From Hymenobacter qilianensis (GTDB taxonomy: Bacteria; Bacteroidota; Bacteroidia; Cytophagales; Hymenobacteraceae): a stretch of DNA of 64,000 bases. This document shows, one piece after another, positions 19,313 to 29,022 of the stretch. Location: contig NZ_CP060784.1 of assembly GCF_014489555.1 (NCBI RefSeq), positions 3,038,001 through 3,102,000 of the forward strand, given 5' to 3'. How positions within the stretch are numbered: position 1 is the first letter of the stretch; each line of letters opens with the position of its first letter. Both the position numbers and the translations under genes were made by a program. The notes under the pieces were generated by a model. That model made no database searches. It saw only the letters and a list, made by a program, of their open reading frames with translations, and was not told the DNA's origin.

Positions 19313-20056
19313 ATGCAAAACCAACGTAGGGGGCAAATTCAATGGTCGCAGCCCCAGATCTATCCGTTGGGCGACTCGGGCATCGTGCTGCAATTCAGCC
19401 GCGTCTACAACGCGGAGGTTCAGCAGCGTATTCGGGCCTGCTGCACCTACCTCGACCAGCTACAAGTGACGGGGCTGCTGGAATATGTGCCGGCCTATAC
19501 AACACTCACGCTGTACTATAACCCCTGGCTGGTGAGCGAGGAAGGCCGCCTCGACCCGTACGCCCGCATGACCGAAATTGTGCAGGCCATGCTGGCGCAG
19601 GTGCACACTCCTCAACCGGAAATGGCCCCCACGCTGGTAGAAATACCGGTGTGCTACGGCGGCAAATGGGGCCCCGATATAGAAGAAGTAGCCCGCTATG
19701 CAGGCTTGTCGGAGGCGGAAGTGGTGCGGCTTCATGCCGAGGCGGAGTATGTGGTGGCCATGGTGGGGTTCGCCCCCGGATTTCCTTACTTAGCCGGCCT
19801 GAACAAGCAGCTAGCCACTCCGCGCAAGCACCAGCCCCGTACATTGGTGCCGGCCGGATCAGTGGGAATCGCCGGCCAGCAAACGGGCGTATATTCCATT
19901 CCTACGCCGGGCGGCTGGCAGCTGATTGGCCGCACGCCCCGGCGGCTTTTTCGTCCGCGCCAGGAGAATCCGAGCTTGCTGCGGGCGGGCTATCAGGTAC
20001 GCTTCGTGCCCATCACGGCCGCGGAGTTTGAGCAGCAGAATAGACATGAGTCTTAG
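19313..20056 (+). CDS. pxpB: 5-oxoprolinase subunit PxpB (KipI-like)
   Basis: Subunit of the ATP-dependent 5-oxoprolinase that opens pyroglutamate to glutamate. The fold is seen in IYPLGDSGIVLQFS at the start, then EIPVCYGGKWGPDIEEVA, then VGFAPGFPYLAGL, and PAGSVGIAGQQTGVYS near the end, all PxpB/KipI hallmarks. A GTG frame opens at 19226 but the family begins near the ATG at 19313, giving 247 aa. It overlaps pxpC by 11 bp, and pxpA and a transporter follow. Confidence 0.93.
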   Translation: MQNQRRGQIQWSQPQIYPLGDSGIVLQFSRVYNAEVQQRIRACCTYLDQLQVTGLLEYVPAYTTLTLYYNPWLVSEEGRLDPYARMTEIVQAMLAQVHTPQPEMAPTLVEIPVCYGGKWGPDIEEVARYAGLSEAEVVRLHAEAEYVVAMVGFAPGFPYLAGLNKQLATPRKHQPRTLVPAGSVGIAGQQTGVYSIPTPGGWQLIGRTPRRLFRPRQENPSLLRAGYQVRFVPITAAEFEQQNRHES

Positions 20057-21059
20057 CATCATCAGCCCCGGCCTCCTGACTACGATTCAGGATTTGGGTA
20101 GAATAGGCTACCAGAAAGAAGGCATTATTGTGAGCGGGGCGATGGACGCGCTAGCGCTGCGCGTGGCCAACCTGCTGGTAGGCAACCCGGAAAATGAAGC
20201 CGGCCTGGAAGTCACGCTGCTCGGTCCTAAAATCCGGTTCGACGAGGATCAGCTTATCGCGCTTACCGGCGCCAATCTGGCGCCCACCATCAACGGGCAG
20301 GCGGTGAAAATGAACCGGCCTGTGTTTGTGTGCCAGGGCAGCGTGCTGCAATTTGCCCCCCAGGGCTCGGGTTGCCGCACCTATATGGCTATTGCGGGCG
20401 GCCTGAGTGTGCCTACGGTGCTGAGGTCGCGCTCCACGTATTTGCAGGCCGGCATCGGGGGGCGGCAGGGGCGGGCCTTAAAAACCGGTGATGTAATTGC
20501 CTGCCCCGGACCATCAGCAGTAGCTAAGCAGTTTTGGCAAAAAATGCTCGCTGCTACTCCCCACAAAACCTGGCTGCAGGCAGCCTGGACGCCCAGCCCC
20601 GAGCTGTATCAGGGGCCGCAGGCTAACCCCAGCATTCGGGCGGTGCCGGGGCCGGAGTATAGCCTGTTCTCAACGGATTGTCAGCAGAATTTCTGGGCCC
20701 AGGAATACACCGTGACGCTGGCCTCCAACCGCATGGGCTACCGTTTGCGCGGCGACGGCACGGCACTGGCCTTGATGCAGCCCGAGGAAATGCTTTCCAG
20801 CGCCGTGAGCTTCGGCACCGTGCAAGTGCCCGCCGAGGGCAACCCGATTGTCTTGCTGGCCGACCACCAAACGACGGGCGGCTATCCGCGCATCGCTCAG
20901 GTAGTTACGGCTGACTTTTCCCTGCTGGCGCAAGTGCCGCCGGGGGGCAAAATCCGCTTTCGGGAGGTGTCGCTGGCCAAAGCGCAGCGCTTGTACTGCC
21001 AGCAGGAGCTGAATATTAGGCAGCTTCGGCAGGCGTTAAGACTTAAAATGCGTTTGTGA
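20046..21059 (+). CDS. pxpC: 5-oxoprolinase subunit PxpC (KipA-like)
   Basis: Partner of PxpB in 5-oxoprolinase. The N-terminus MSLSIISPGLLTTIQDLGR is the characteristic PxpC opening. GAMDALALRVANLLVGN and the later LLADHQTTGGYPRIAQV also match the family. The ATG at 20046, inside the end of pxpB, was chosen over upstream starts because the family begins there (337 aa). Two intact G6/C6 tracts lie inside it, at about 20353 and 20941. Confidence 0.93.
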   Translation: MSLSIISPGLLTTIQDLGRIGYQKEGIIVSGAMDALALRVANLLVGNPENEAGLEVTLLGPKIRFDEDQLIALTGANLAPTINGQAVKMNRPVFVCQGSVLQFAPQGSGCRTYMAIAGGLSVPTVLRSRSTYLQAGIGGRQGRALKTGDVIACPGPSAVAKQFWQKMLAATPHKTWLQAAWTPSPELYQGPQANPSIRAVPGPEYSLFSTDCQQNFWAQEYTVTLASNRMGYRLRGDGTALALMQPEEMLSSAVSFGTVQVPAEGNPIVLLADHQTTGGYPRIAQVVTADFSLLAQVPPGGKIRFREVSLAKAQRLYCQQELNIRQLRQALRLKMRL

Positions 21060-21086
21060 TAGACATTAAGAATGAGCCTCTAGACG

Positions 21087-21178
21087 GTCATGCAGAGCGC
21101 AGCGAAGCATCTCGCGTGCTGACACAAGATTACTAATCCCACTAAACACGCGAGATGCTTCGCTGCGCTCTGCATGAC
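21087..21178. repeat. Palindromic intergenic repeat (R3)
   Basis: GTCATGCAGAGCGCAGCGAA and complement, with the usual GCATCTCGCGTG and CACGCGAGATGC inner arms. It sits between pxpC and pxpA within one putative operon. Confidence 0.92.
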
Positions 21179-21212
21179 AACCGTTTTTGAGCCATAATCA
21201 AGGAAACACTAT

Positions 21213-21991
21213 ATGACCCAACCGTTTACCGTTGACTTAAATTGTGACATGGGGGAAAGCTTCGGGGCCTATCAGCTGGGCAACGATGCAGCCATTCTTC
21301 CTTATATCACCTCCGCCAATATTGCCTGCGGCTTCCATGCCGGCGACCCAGCAGTGATGCGCAAAACGGTGCGCCTCGCCCTCCAGCACCAGGTTGTCAT
21401 TGGTGCTCACCCTGGCCTACCTGATATAATGGGTTTTGGCCGCCGTGAAATAGCTGTTTCCTCAGAGGAAGCCTTCGACATGGTAGTATATCAAATTGGA
21501 GCGCTGGGGGCTTTTTGGCCGCCGAGGGAGGCACGCTGCACCACGTAAAACCCCATGGCGCCTTGTACAATATGGCAGCTGTAAGTGCGCCGCTGGCTGA
21601 AGCTATTGCCGAAGCCGTGTACCGCGTGAATCCGGAGCTGGTGCTCTACGGTCTGGCGGGCAGCGAGCTAACCAAATCCGGCACCAAGCTAGGTCTGCAA
21701 GTAGCCCACGAGGTATTCGCCGACCGCACCTACCAACTTGATGGCACCCTTACCTCCCGCCGCCTGCCCAATGCCCTGCTCACCACGTCCGAAGAGGCTG
21801 CCCGGCAAGTAGTACGCATGGTAAAAGAAGGCCAGGTTTGCGCTCAGCAAGGCACCGACGTAGCCATTCGGGCCGATACCATCTGCATTCACGGCGACGG
21901 TGCTCACGCCCTCGAATTTGCCCGCCATATTAACCAAACCCTGCAAAACGAAGGGGTGAGCTTGCAGGCGTTTACCAAAGCCGCCCAATGA
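21213..21991 (+). CDS. pxpA: 5-oxoprolinase subunit PxpA (LamB/YcsF family, frameshifted here)
   Basis: Third subunit of 5-oxoprolinase. The opening [19 protein letters not shown] and the block [16 protein letters not shown] are diagnostic. The frame breaks at 21506-21510: five G where six give [31 protein letters not shown] follows in the downstream frame. Repaired length is 259 aa, the normal size. The stop overlaps the start of the transporter gene by four bases, so the two are translationally coupled. Confidence 0.94.
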
Positions 21992-23178
21992 AGCAGGCCC
22001 GAAACTGGAGTGTGCTATTGGGGGCTGGTTTTCTAATGGCTACGTCGGCGGTGGGGCCGGGCTTCCTCACCCAAACGACCGTTTTTACTCAAGCGCTGGG
22101 AGCCAGTTTTGGCTTTGTCATCCTGACTTCTATCCTGATTGATCTGGGCGTGCAGCTCACCATCTGGCGGGTAATAGCGGTGTCTGAAATGCGGGCTCAG
22201 GATATTGCTAATACGGTGCTGCCGGGCCTGGGGGGCTTTATTTCCTTCCTGATTGTGCTCGGCGGCCTAGCCTTCAATATCGGCAACGTGGGCGGCGCCG
22301 GGCTCGGTCTGCAAGTGCTATTCGGGATTCCCGTGGAGGTCGGGGCCGCTTTGGCCGCCGCCCTCACCATTGCCATTTTTCTGGTTAAAGAGGCCGGCAA
22401 AGCCATGGACCGTTTTGCCCAGCTCATGGGCCTGCTCATGATTCTGATCATCGTGTACGTGGTTTTCACGTCGGAGCCGCCGGTGGGTGAGGCCTTGGTC
22501 AGAACTTTCGCGCCAACCAAGCTGGATGTCATGGCTATCGTTACGCTGGTGGGCGGCACGGTGGGCGGCTATATCACCTTTGCCGGCGGCCACCGGCTGC
22601 TCGATGCCGGCGTGAAGGGCCCCGCCGCTCTGCCCCAGGTAATGACCAGCGCCGTAGCGGGCATCACAGTCGCTTCCGTTATCCGGGTACTGCTGTTTCT
22701 GGCGGCCCTGGGCGTCGTAAGCCAGGGCCTAACCATTGCCGCCGATAATCCGCCAGCTTCGGTTTTTCAGCTGGCTGCCGGCAACTTTGGCTACAAGCTA
22801 TTCGGCGTGGTGATGTTTGCCGCGGCCGTTACCTCCGTAATCGGGTCGGCCTACACGTCGGTTTCCTTCATGAAATCATTTCATCCCAGCATCAATCGGC
22901 ACGAAAACCGACTCATTATCGGCTTCATCATCGTTTCTGCCCTCATCTTCATCACCATCGGAAAGCCCGTCAGCCTGCTTATCCTGGCCGGGGCTCTGAA
23001 CGGCTTTATCCTGCCCATCACGCTGGCCACCATGCTGGTAGCGGCCTACCGCAAAAAAGTGGTTGGCGAGTATCGGCACCCGCTGTGGCTGGCCGTGGTA
23101 GGCGTGCTGGTAGTGCTGGTGATGACGTGGATGAGCGCCCAGGTTTTCACCCAGCAGATTGGGGGGCTTTTTAGCTGA
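21988..23178 (+). CDS. NRAMP-like transporter of the oxoprolinase cluster (YcsG-like)
   Basis: Inner-membrane protein of 396 aa with about 11 membrane segments. It is distantly NRAMP-like: [15 protein letters not shown] near the N-terminus corresponds to the NRAMP TM1 region, but the DPGN metal-binding motif is absent, so metal transport is unlikely. The equivalent gene in Bacillus subtilis (ycsG) lies beside ycsF and kipI/kipA. Coupling to pxpA here supports uptake of 5-oxoproline or a related compound. Two intact G6 tracts lie at about 22229 and 23161. Confidence 0.85.
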   Translation: MKQARNWSVLLGAGFLMATSAVGPGFLTQTTVFTQALGASFGFVILTSILIDLGVQLTIWRVIAVSEMRAQDIANTVLPGLGGFISFLIVLGGLAFNIGNVGGAGLGLQVLFGIPVEVGAALAAALTIAIFLVKEAGKAMDRFAQLMGLLMILIIVYVVFTSEPPVGEALVRTFAPTKLDVMAIVTLVGGTVGGYITFAGGHRLLDAGVKGPAALPQVMTSAVAGITVASVIRVLLFLAALGVVSQGLTIAADNPPASVFQLAAGNFGYKLFGVVMFAAAVTSVIGSAYTSVSFMKSFHPSINRHENRLIIGFIIVSALIFITIGKPVSLLILAGALNGFILPITLATMLVAAYRKKVVGEYRHPLWLAVVGVLVVLVMTWMSAQVFTQQIGGLFS

Positions 23179-23236
23179 ACTTCATACTGCTGAAAACCAA
23201 AGCGTTTCGATTAGTAGAATCAACAACTGTTAGGAG

Positions 23237-23330
23237 GTCATGCAGAGCGAAAGCGAAGCATCTCGCTCACGCATTCAGATTAGTAATCCAGCATCAGCAC
23301 GCCAGATGCTTCGCTTTCGCTCTGCATGAC
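23237..23330. repeat. Palindromic intergenic repeat (R4)
   Basis: GTCATGCAGAGCGAAAGCGAAGC pairs with GCTTCGCTTTCGCTCTGCATGAC. The arm variant (AAAG against CTTT) is matched on both sides. Confidence 0.92.
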
Positions 23331-23435
23331 GGGCCAGTGACATAGATGCTAGGTTAAGCATTGCCTATGATCCCTCATTGGTAGCTATTCCTTGGAGAAG
23401 GCATTACCTTGCTACTTGTTCTTTAAAGCTCATTC

Positions 23436-26161
23436 ATGCTTCCTGCAACGTGGTACGGTTTGATCGGTGTGCGCACGACCGAGGTCAAAACGGTGTGGCT
23501 ATTCTTTCTGCATAACTTTCTGCTGGGCATCGGTACCATCCTGGTGTACGTGTCGGCCAACGTTATCCTGCTCGAAAACAACCCCGAGCGCAACCTGCCG
23601 CTGGCCTACGGCATCGCCGCGCTGGCCATGATGGCGGCGGGCAAGGCCTATACTTATTTCGAGCATCACTTGCCCTTGCAGCGCCTCGCCGTGCGGGTAT
23701 TGCTGGTCGTGGTGGCGTTTACGGGCGTGATAAGCGTGCTGGTGGCCGTGGGGCATTCGGTGGCGGCGGCCGTGGCTATTATGGCTGGCTACCGGGTTAT
23801 CTACCTGCTTACCAATTTGGAGTTTTGGGGCGTATCGGCGGTGGTGTTCGATGTGCGACAGAGCAAGCGCTTGTTCGGCCTTATTGGGTCGGGTGATATG
23901 CCGGCGAAGGCGCTGGGGGCCATTTTGGCGCTGCTCGTCCACGCCCACACTGATCTGCTGTTTCTGCTGTTGCTGGCGCTGGGGCCTATTTGGGAGCTTT
24001 GTACACCTTGCGCGCCACGCTACGCTCGCATGCGGTAGAGGCGCGGCCTACATCCCGTCCGCAGCGCCTGGCCAGCTTGGCGCCAGGGTTGCAGCGCTGG
24101 TTCGGCGACAGCCAGCTGGTGCTGTCTACGTGCCTGAGTATTACGGCTATTGCGGCGGTAACGGCGGGCGTGGAGTATTCATTCTTCGTCAACGTCAAGC
24201 ACAAGTTCCACGACCAGGCCACCGTGATGCGCTATGTGAGTAGTGTGCTGGTAGTCACGTATTTGCTGGCGATGATCTTCAAAATGCTGCTCACTCAGAA
24301 AGCCCTGGAGCAGGTTGGCATTCGTCGGATGCTGGTGGCGCTGCCTGCGGCTTTGTTGGCTGGGCTGCTGCTATTTGGCGGCTTATGGCTCGTTGGGTCC
24401 GACGATTCGGTGCTGCTGCTTTATTTCTACGGCTTGTATCTGGGCTTGGAAGTGCTGCGCCGCGCCGTATTCGACCCTGTGTTTCTGGTGCTGTTTCAGC
24501 CGCTTTCGCCGCCCGAGCGACTGCGGGCCCACACACGGGCCAAAGGATTTTATGAGCCGCTGGGAATGGCGCTGGGGGGCTTTTTATTGTTTGCCCTGCA
24601 CGATTTGCCCGGCCTGAATGAGTGGGCGCCGTTTGTCTGGATGAGCCTGTTTGCCGCGGGGGCGCTGTTCTTCCTGCACCGCACCTACGACCACTATATG
24701 GCCGAGCTGCAACACGCCCTCGGGCGCCGCTTTGGCGGCTCAGCGGAAACGGTAGTTGTAACAAGTGAATTTCTCGCCGAAGATCAATTGCCAGCGAGTC
24801 CAGCAGAAGTGCAAGCCCTGATTGAAGCGCTGGAAGACAGAACCCAACGCCGGGCTGCCACGGCTCAGCTGCTACAGCTGAGTTCCACGGTCTTGCCCGA
24901 ACTGATTCAAACCCTGGAATCACCGGCCGCCAGCGATGCTCTGGTGCGGCGCGTGGCGCAGCTGTGCGCCCGTCAGTCGGTGCCCTCCAGCCGTGAAGCG
25001 CTCGTGGCGCTGGCCCGCCGCCCCAACCTCCACCAGCGCGAAACCGCGCTACGGGCCCTGCGCCACTTGGAGCAAGTAGAAACCGACGCGCCCATCTTTC
25101 AGGGCTTGGTGCAGGAGGAAATGCGACTGGCGCAGCAGCTGTTGCAGGGCATTGCGGCCTTCAGCCACGACGAGCTGCGCCGCTGCCTTTCCTACGAGCT
25201 GGCGAAGGGGCAGCAACGGATTTTTGGTCTACTTTTCCAGCTCTACCCCCCGCATATCATTGCCGATGCCCAGCGCGGCGTAGACCACGCGGCCCGCGAG
25301 CGCCAAGCCAACGCCCTCGAAATTCTGGACAACATCATTCCGCGCTCCTTATATCAGGGCCTGCAAGCCTTGCTCGACGTAGCGCCGGTGGCGGAAAAAG
25401 TGCGTGTATTTGATCGGCTGCTGGGGCCGCTGAGCCAGCCCGCGCGCGTGGTGCCGTTTATTATTGAGCAGGGGGAAGCTGCTTTTTCCGACTGGACCAT
25501 CAGTGTAGCTTTGCGTCACTGGCATGCCGAACCCCACACAATCAAGCAGTTATTACCGTATATACATAGTTCCAACTACCTTATTCGAGAAAGTGCCTTC
25601 TTTGTGCTGAAAAAGCTGTCGGAGCGCCAACCCGAACTCTATGAACAGCTTACGGATGCCGAGCCTGCCTTACCTGCCTTGCTTATGAGCCACACCCACG
25701 CTACCACCGCCACCATTTCGGCCCGCGACCGGGTGCATGTCCTTCAGCAAACGGCCTTGTTTGCCGAGACGCCCGAAAACGTGCTGAGCAGCATTGTGCC
25801 CATTATGCGGGAAGTGAGCTTCCGCGACGGGCAGCAGATTTTTGCCAAAGGCGACCTGGGCACGTCGCTCTTCATCGTGTACGGGGGTGAAGTTGGGATT
25901 TTCAACGGCACCCAGCACCTCACTACCTTCCGCAAAGGCGACTTCTTTGGCGAGCTGGCCCTGCTCGATGCTGAGCCCCGCTCCGCCTCCGCCGTTGCCC
26001 AAGGCGAGGTCGTCGCCTTCCGCCTCGATCAGGAAGACTTCTACGATGTGATGGAGGAGCGCAGCGAAGTATTGCGCAACATTATGAAAGTGCTCTGCCA
26101 ACGCCTGCGCCGTCAGAACGAGAAGATGCAAACGCAAGCCCCACTCAGCAATCCGGCGTGA
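23436..26161 (+). CDS. ATP/ADP-translocase-like membrane protein with HEAT repeats and cNMP-binding domain (frameshifted here)
   Basis: A 908-aa multidomain protein after repair of one base at 23981-23984 (G4 for G5, restoring LLLALGAYLGALYTLRA). Residues 1-430 form about 11-12 membrane segments of the NTT (nucleotide translocase)/MFS type. Residues about 430-760 are helical repeats of HEAT character (ALEDRTQRRAATAQLLQL and similar). Residues about 770-890 are a cyclic-nucleotide-binding domain: LFAETPENVLSSI, then GDLGTSLFIVYGGEVGIF, then GDFFGELALLDAEPRSASA, with the phosphate-binding cassette FGELALLDAEPRSA. Function is not established; ligand-gated transport or membrane sensing is an inference. 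An adenylate-cyclase response regulator is encoded 13 kb away. Confidence 0.8.
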
Positions 26162-26166
26162 GGCTA

Positions 26167-26204
26167 GTCTCACCCCCGGCCCCCTCTCCCAAAAAGAGGG
26201 GGAG
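26167..26204. repeat. CCTCACCCCCGGCCCC-type repeat copy
   Basis: TCTCACCCCCGGCCCCCTCTCCC followed by AAAAAGAGGGGGAGCC. Its tail can fold on the CTCTCCC. Related copies lie at 26399-26434, 44397-44437, 61804-61843 and 62020-62073, all between genes. Confidence 0.7.
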
Positions 26205-26276
26205 CCAAGCGCCCGGCCTACGCGGCCACGTCGGCTTGCGCCTCCGCAACCGCTACCGTGCGACTCGCTTTAGCTT

Positions 26277-26315
26277 AAAAAAGCCCCCCAGATGTGTATC
26301 TGGGGGGCTTTTTTT
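26277..26315 (+). terminator. Rho-independent terminator
   Basis: A-run, GCCCCCCAGAT, a short loop, ATCTGGGGGGC and a T-run. Symmetric, so it can serve both the plus-strand cNMP-domain gene and the minus-strand GH3 gene. Both arms carry the six-base G/C tract. Confidence 0.92.
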
Positions 26316-26398
26316 CAACTCTTTACTTCCTGACGAAAGCGGTAGCCGTACTGGAGGCGCGAGCCGAAAGTGCGGCGTAGAACAACTCACGTCAGGTT

Positions 26399-26434
26399 CC
26401 CCCTCACCCTTTGGAGAGGGGGCCGGGGGGTGAG
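26399..26434. repeat. CCTCACC-type repeat copy, inverted halves
   Basis: CCCCTCACCC followed by GGAGAGGGGGCCGGGGGGTGAGG: both orientations of the repeat joined head to head, just past the end of the GH3 gene. Confidence 0.6.
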
Positions 26435-26449
26435 GCCAATCTCAGGTTG

Positions 26450-28764
26450 CTATTCCAACTTAAACGCAGCTTCCTGTACGTCGCGAGAATTGCCCCCCAC
26501 AAACACTTGAAAGTCGCCGGGCTCCGACACAAACTTCAGGTCGGTGTTGTAGAACTTCAGATCGTCGGGGGAGAGGCGGAAGGTGAGGGTTTTGCTTTCG
26601 CCTTTTTTCAACGCTACCTTCTGGAAGCCTTTCAGCTCCTTTACGGGCCGGGTAATAGAGCCTACCATGTCGCGGATGTAGAGCTGGGCGGTTTCCTCGC
26701 CGTCGTAGTTGCCGGTGTTGCGCACAGTCACGCGTACTTCGAGGGGCTCATTTTGCTTAATCGACGTTTTGCTTAGCTCCGGCTTGCTATAGCTGAAGGT
26801 GGTGTAGCTCAGGCCGTAGCCGAAGGGGTAAAGCGGCTCATTGCTCACGTCCAGGTAGCGCGACTTATACTTGTCGAGCTTATCGGTGCCATTGAAGGGG
26901 CGGCCGGTGTTTTTATGGTTGTAGAAGATGGGCACCTGGCCTACAACCTGCGGAAAAGTAGCCGTGATTTTGCCCGATGGGTTGTAGTCGCCAAACAGCA
27001 CGTCGGCAATAGCATTTCCGCCCTGCGTACCCGAAAACCACGTTTCTAGGATGGCATCCGCGTTTTGGTTTTCCCAGCTCAGCGCCATAGGCCGGCCGTT
27101 CATGAGCACCAATACCAGCGGCTTACCCGTTTTCTTAAGCGCTTTCAGCAATTCCATCTGCGGAGCCGGAATACTGATATCGGCGCGGCTGGCCGCTTCG
27201 CCCGTCATGCCCTGGCTCTCACCTACGGCGGCCACAATGACGTCGGCACTCTGGGCAGCTTGCACTGCTTCCTGAATCATCGCCTCGGGGGTGCGTTTGT
27301 CGATGTTCAGGTCGCCGCCGTGAGCATTCAGGCGCTCAATCATCTGCTGATCATCGGTGATGTTGGCGCCTTGCGCATACACTACTTTCACGCCACCGGC
27401 CACGTTTTTGATGCCTTGCTCCAAGGAAACGGCCTGCTTCCAATCGCCGGCGCCGCTCCAGCTGCCAATCATGTCGCGCTGCCGGTTGGCTAAGGGGCCT
27501 ATCAGCGCAATCGTGCCGGTCTTTTTGAGGGGCAGCGTGTTCTTGTCGTTTTTGAGCAGCACCAGACTCTTGCGGCTGATGTTGCGGGCATCGGCGATGA
27601 ACTCCTTCTTCATCATGGTAGCCTTGGCGCGCTTCTCCGTCACGCCGCGGTAGGGGTCTTGAAATAGGCCGAGCTTGTATTTGGCCTCCAACACGCGGCG
27701 GCAGGCCAGATCAATCTGCTCCTGCTTCACGGTGCCGTCTTTCAGGTTCTGCGCCAGATTTTTCAGGAAAATCTCGCCTACCATATCCTGATCAGTGCCC
27801 GCATTCAGCGCCAGCGCCGACACTTGCGCGTCGTTGCCCATGCCGTGCGCTGTCATCTCATTTATGGCGGTGTAGTCGGTGGCCACGAAGCCATTAAAGC
27901 CCCACTGCGTGCGCAGCAAGTCGGTCATAAGCCATTTGTTGCCAGTAGCAGGCACACCATTTATGTCGTTGAACGAGGTCATCACGGAGCCCACGCCGGC
28001 TTCGATGGCGGCCTTGTAGGGGGCAAATATTCGTTGTACATGCGCACCAGGCTCATGTCGGTGGTATTGTAGTCGCGGCCAGCTTCGGCGGCGCCGTAGA
28101 GGGCGAAGTGCTTGAGGCAAGCCATCACGTTGGTGGGCTTGCTCATGTCATTGTCGGGGCCCTGGTAGCCGCGCACCATGGCGCGCGCAATCTGGGAGCC
28201 CAGGTATGGGTCTTCGCCGGCACCTTCGGCAATGCGGCCCCAGCGCGGGTCGCGGGCAATATCCACCATGGGCGAGTACACCCAGTTGATGCCATCAGCA
28301 GCCGCTTCCTCGGACGCAATGCGGGCGCTGCGTTCCATGGCCGTAAGGTCCCAACTGGCGGCCATGCCTAGCGGAATCGGGAAGATAGTGCGGTGACCGT
28401 GAATAACGTCGTAACCCAGAATCAGCGGAATCTTGAGGCGCGATTCCTTCACGGCCAACTCTTGCAGCTTGCGTGCCGCCACGGGCGTGTACGTATTGAG
28501 CACGGCACCCACATTGCCTTTCCGGATGTTGGCATCCACGTCTTTGCTGACCACGGGCCCAGTCACGTCGAAGCCCACCGACACGAGATTAAGCTGACCG
28601 ATTTTTTCGTCCAGGGTCATCTTCTTCATCAGTGCTTCCACAAACTGATTCATCTTCTGCGTATTGACACTGGAAGGCGGAGCAGGAGCTTGCTGAGCTT
28701 GCAGCGTCGGGCTCAGCAAAAGCCCCAGAGACAGAAGCAAGGTAGTGCGGAACGTTCTTTTCAT
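26450..28764 (-). CDS. bglX: GH3 beta-glucosidase, BglX-like (frameshifted here)
   Basis: Secreted glycoside hydrolase family 3 enzyme, 771 aa once the break at 28020-28024 (G5 for G6) is repaired, which restores VRMYNEYLPPYKAAIEAG. A Sec signal (MKRTFRTTLLLSLGLLLSP...QAQ) leads into the TIM-barrel domain with LILGYDVIHGHRTIFPIPL. The nucleophile Asp is in GFVATDYTAINEM (about 295). An alpha/beta sandwich domain with VVAAVGESQGMTGEAASR follows, and a C-terminal FnIII-like domain. It probably releases glucose from beta-linked oligosaccharides in the periplasm. It is the last gene of the PUL, after GH144 and a GH43-like gene, in line with GH3 enzymes that finish beta-1,2-glucan breakdown. Confidence 0.92.
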
Positions 28765-28867
28765 GTGGGAAAGGATAGGTTGGGATTGGAGCGCGAAAGG
28801 GAGGTGAAAAAGCCCCCAGCAGTAATACGAGTGCTGAGCTTAGGCAGCCGGTTGTTCAAAAACGTTT

Positions 28868-28962
28868 GTCATGCAGAGCGGCAGCGAAGCATCTCGCGTG
28901 CTGACTCAAGATTAGTAATCCCGCTAAACACGCGAGATGCTTCGGCTCCGCCTCTGCATGAC
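28868..28962. repeat. Palindromic intergenic repeat (R5)
   Basis: GTCATGCAGAGCGGCAGCGAAGC against GCTTCGGCTCCGCCTCTGCATGAC. Arms are slightly imperfect. It lies between two co-directional PUL genes. Confidence 0.88.
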
Positions 28963-28990
28963 GTTCTATTGCTGATGGGTGACAGTGTTG

Positions 28991-29022
28991 TTCAACGAGG
29001 AGACACAAATATGTGTCTCTAC
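28991..29022. repeat. Short copy of the GAGACGCAA/GAGGAGAC repeat
   Basis: TTCAACGAGGAGACACAAAT followed by ATGTGTCTCTAC, a diverged small copy of the element at 18096-18209. It overlaps the last codons of the GH43-like gene. Confidence 0.5.

Noticed and set aside
21500..21515. Programmed ribosomal frameshifting at G-runs
   Set aside because: The same loss occurs in about fifteen unrelated genes, with no stimulatory structure or slippery heptamer, and always needs the same one-base change. An assembly or mutational cause is simpler.
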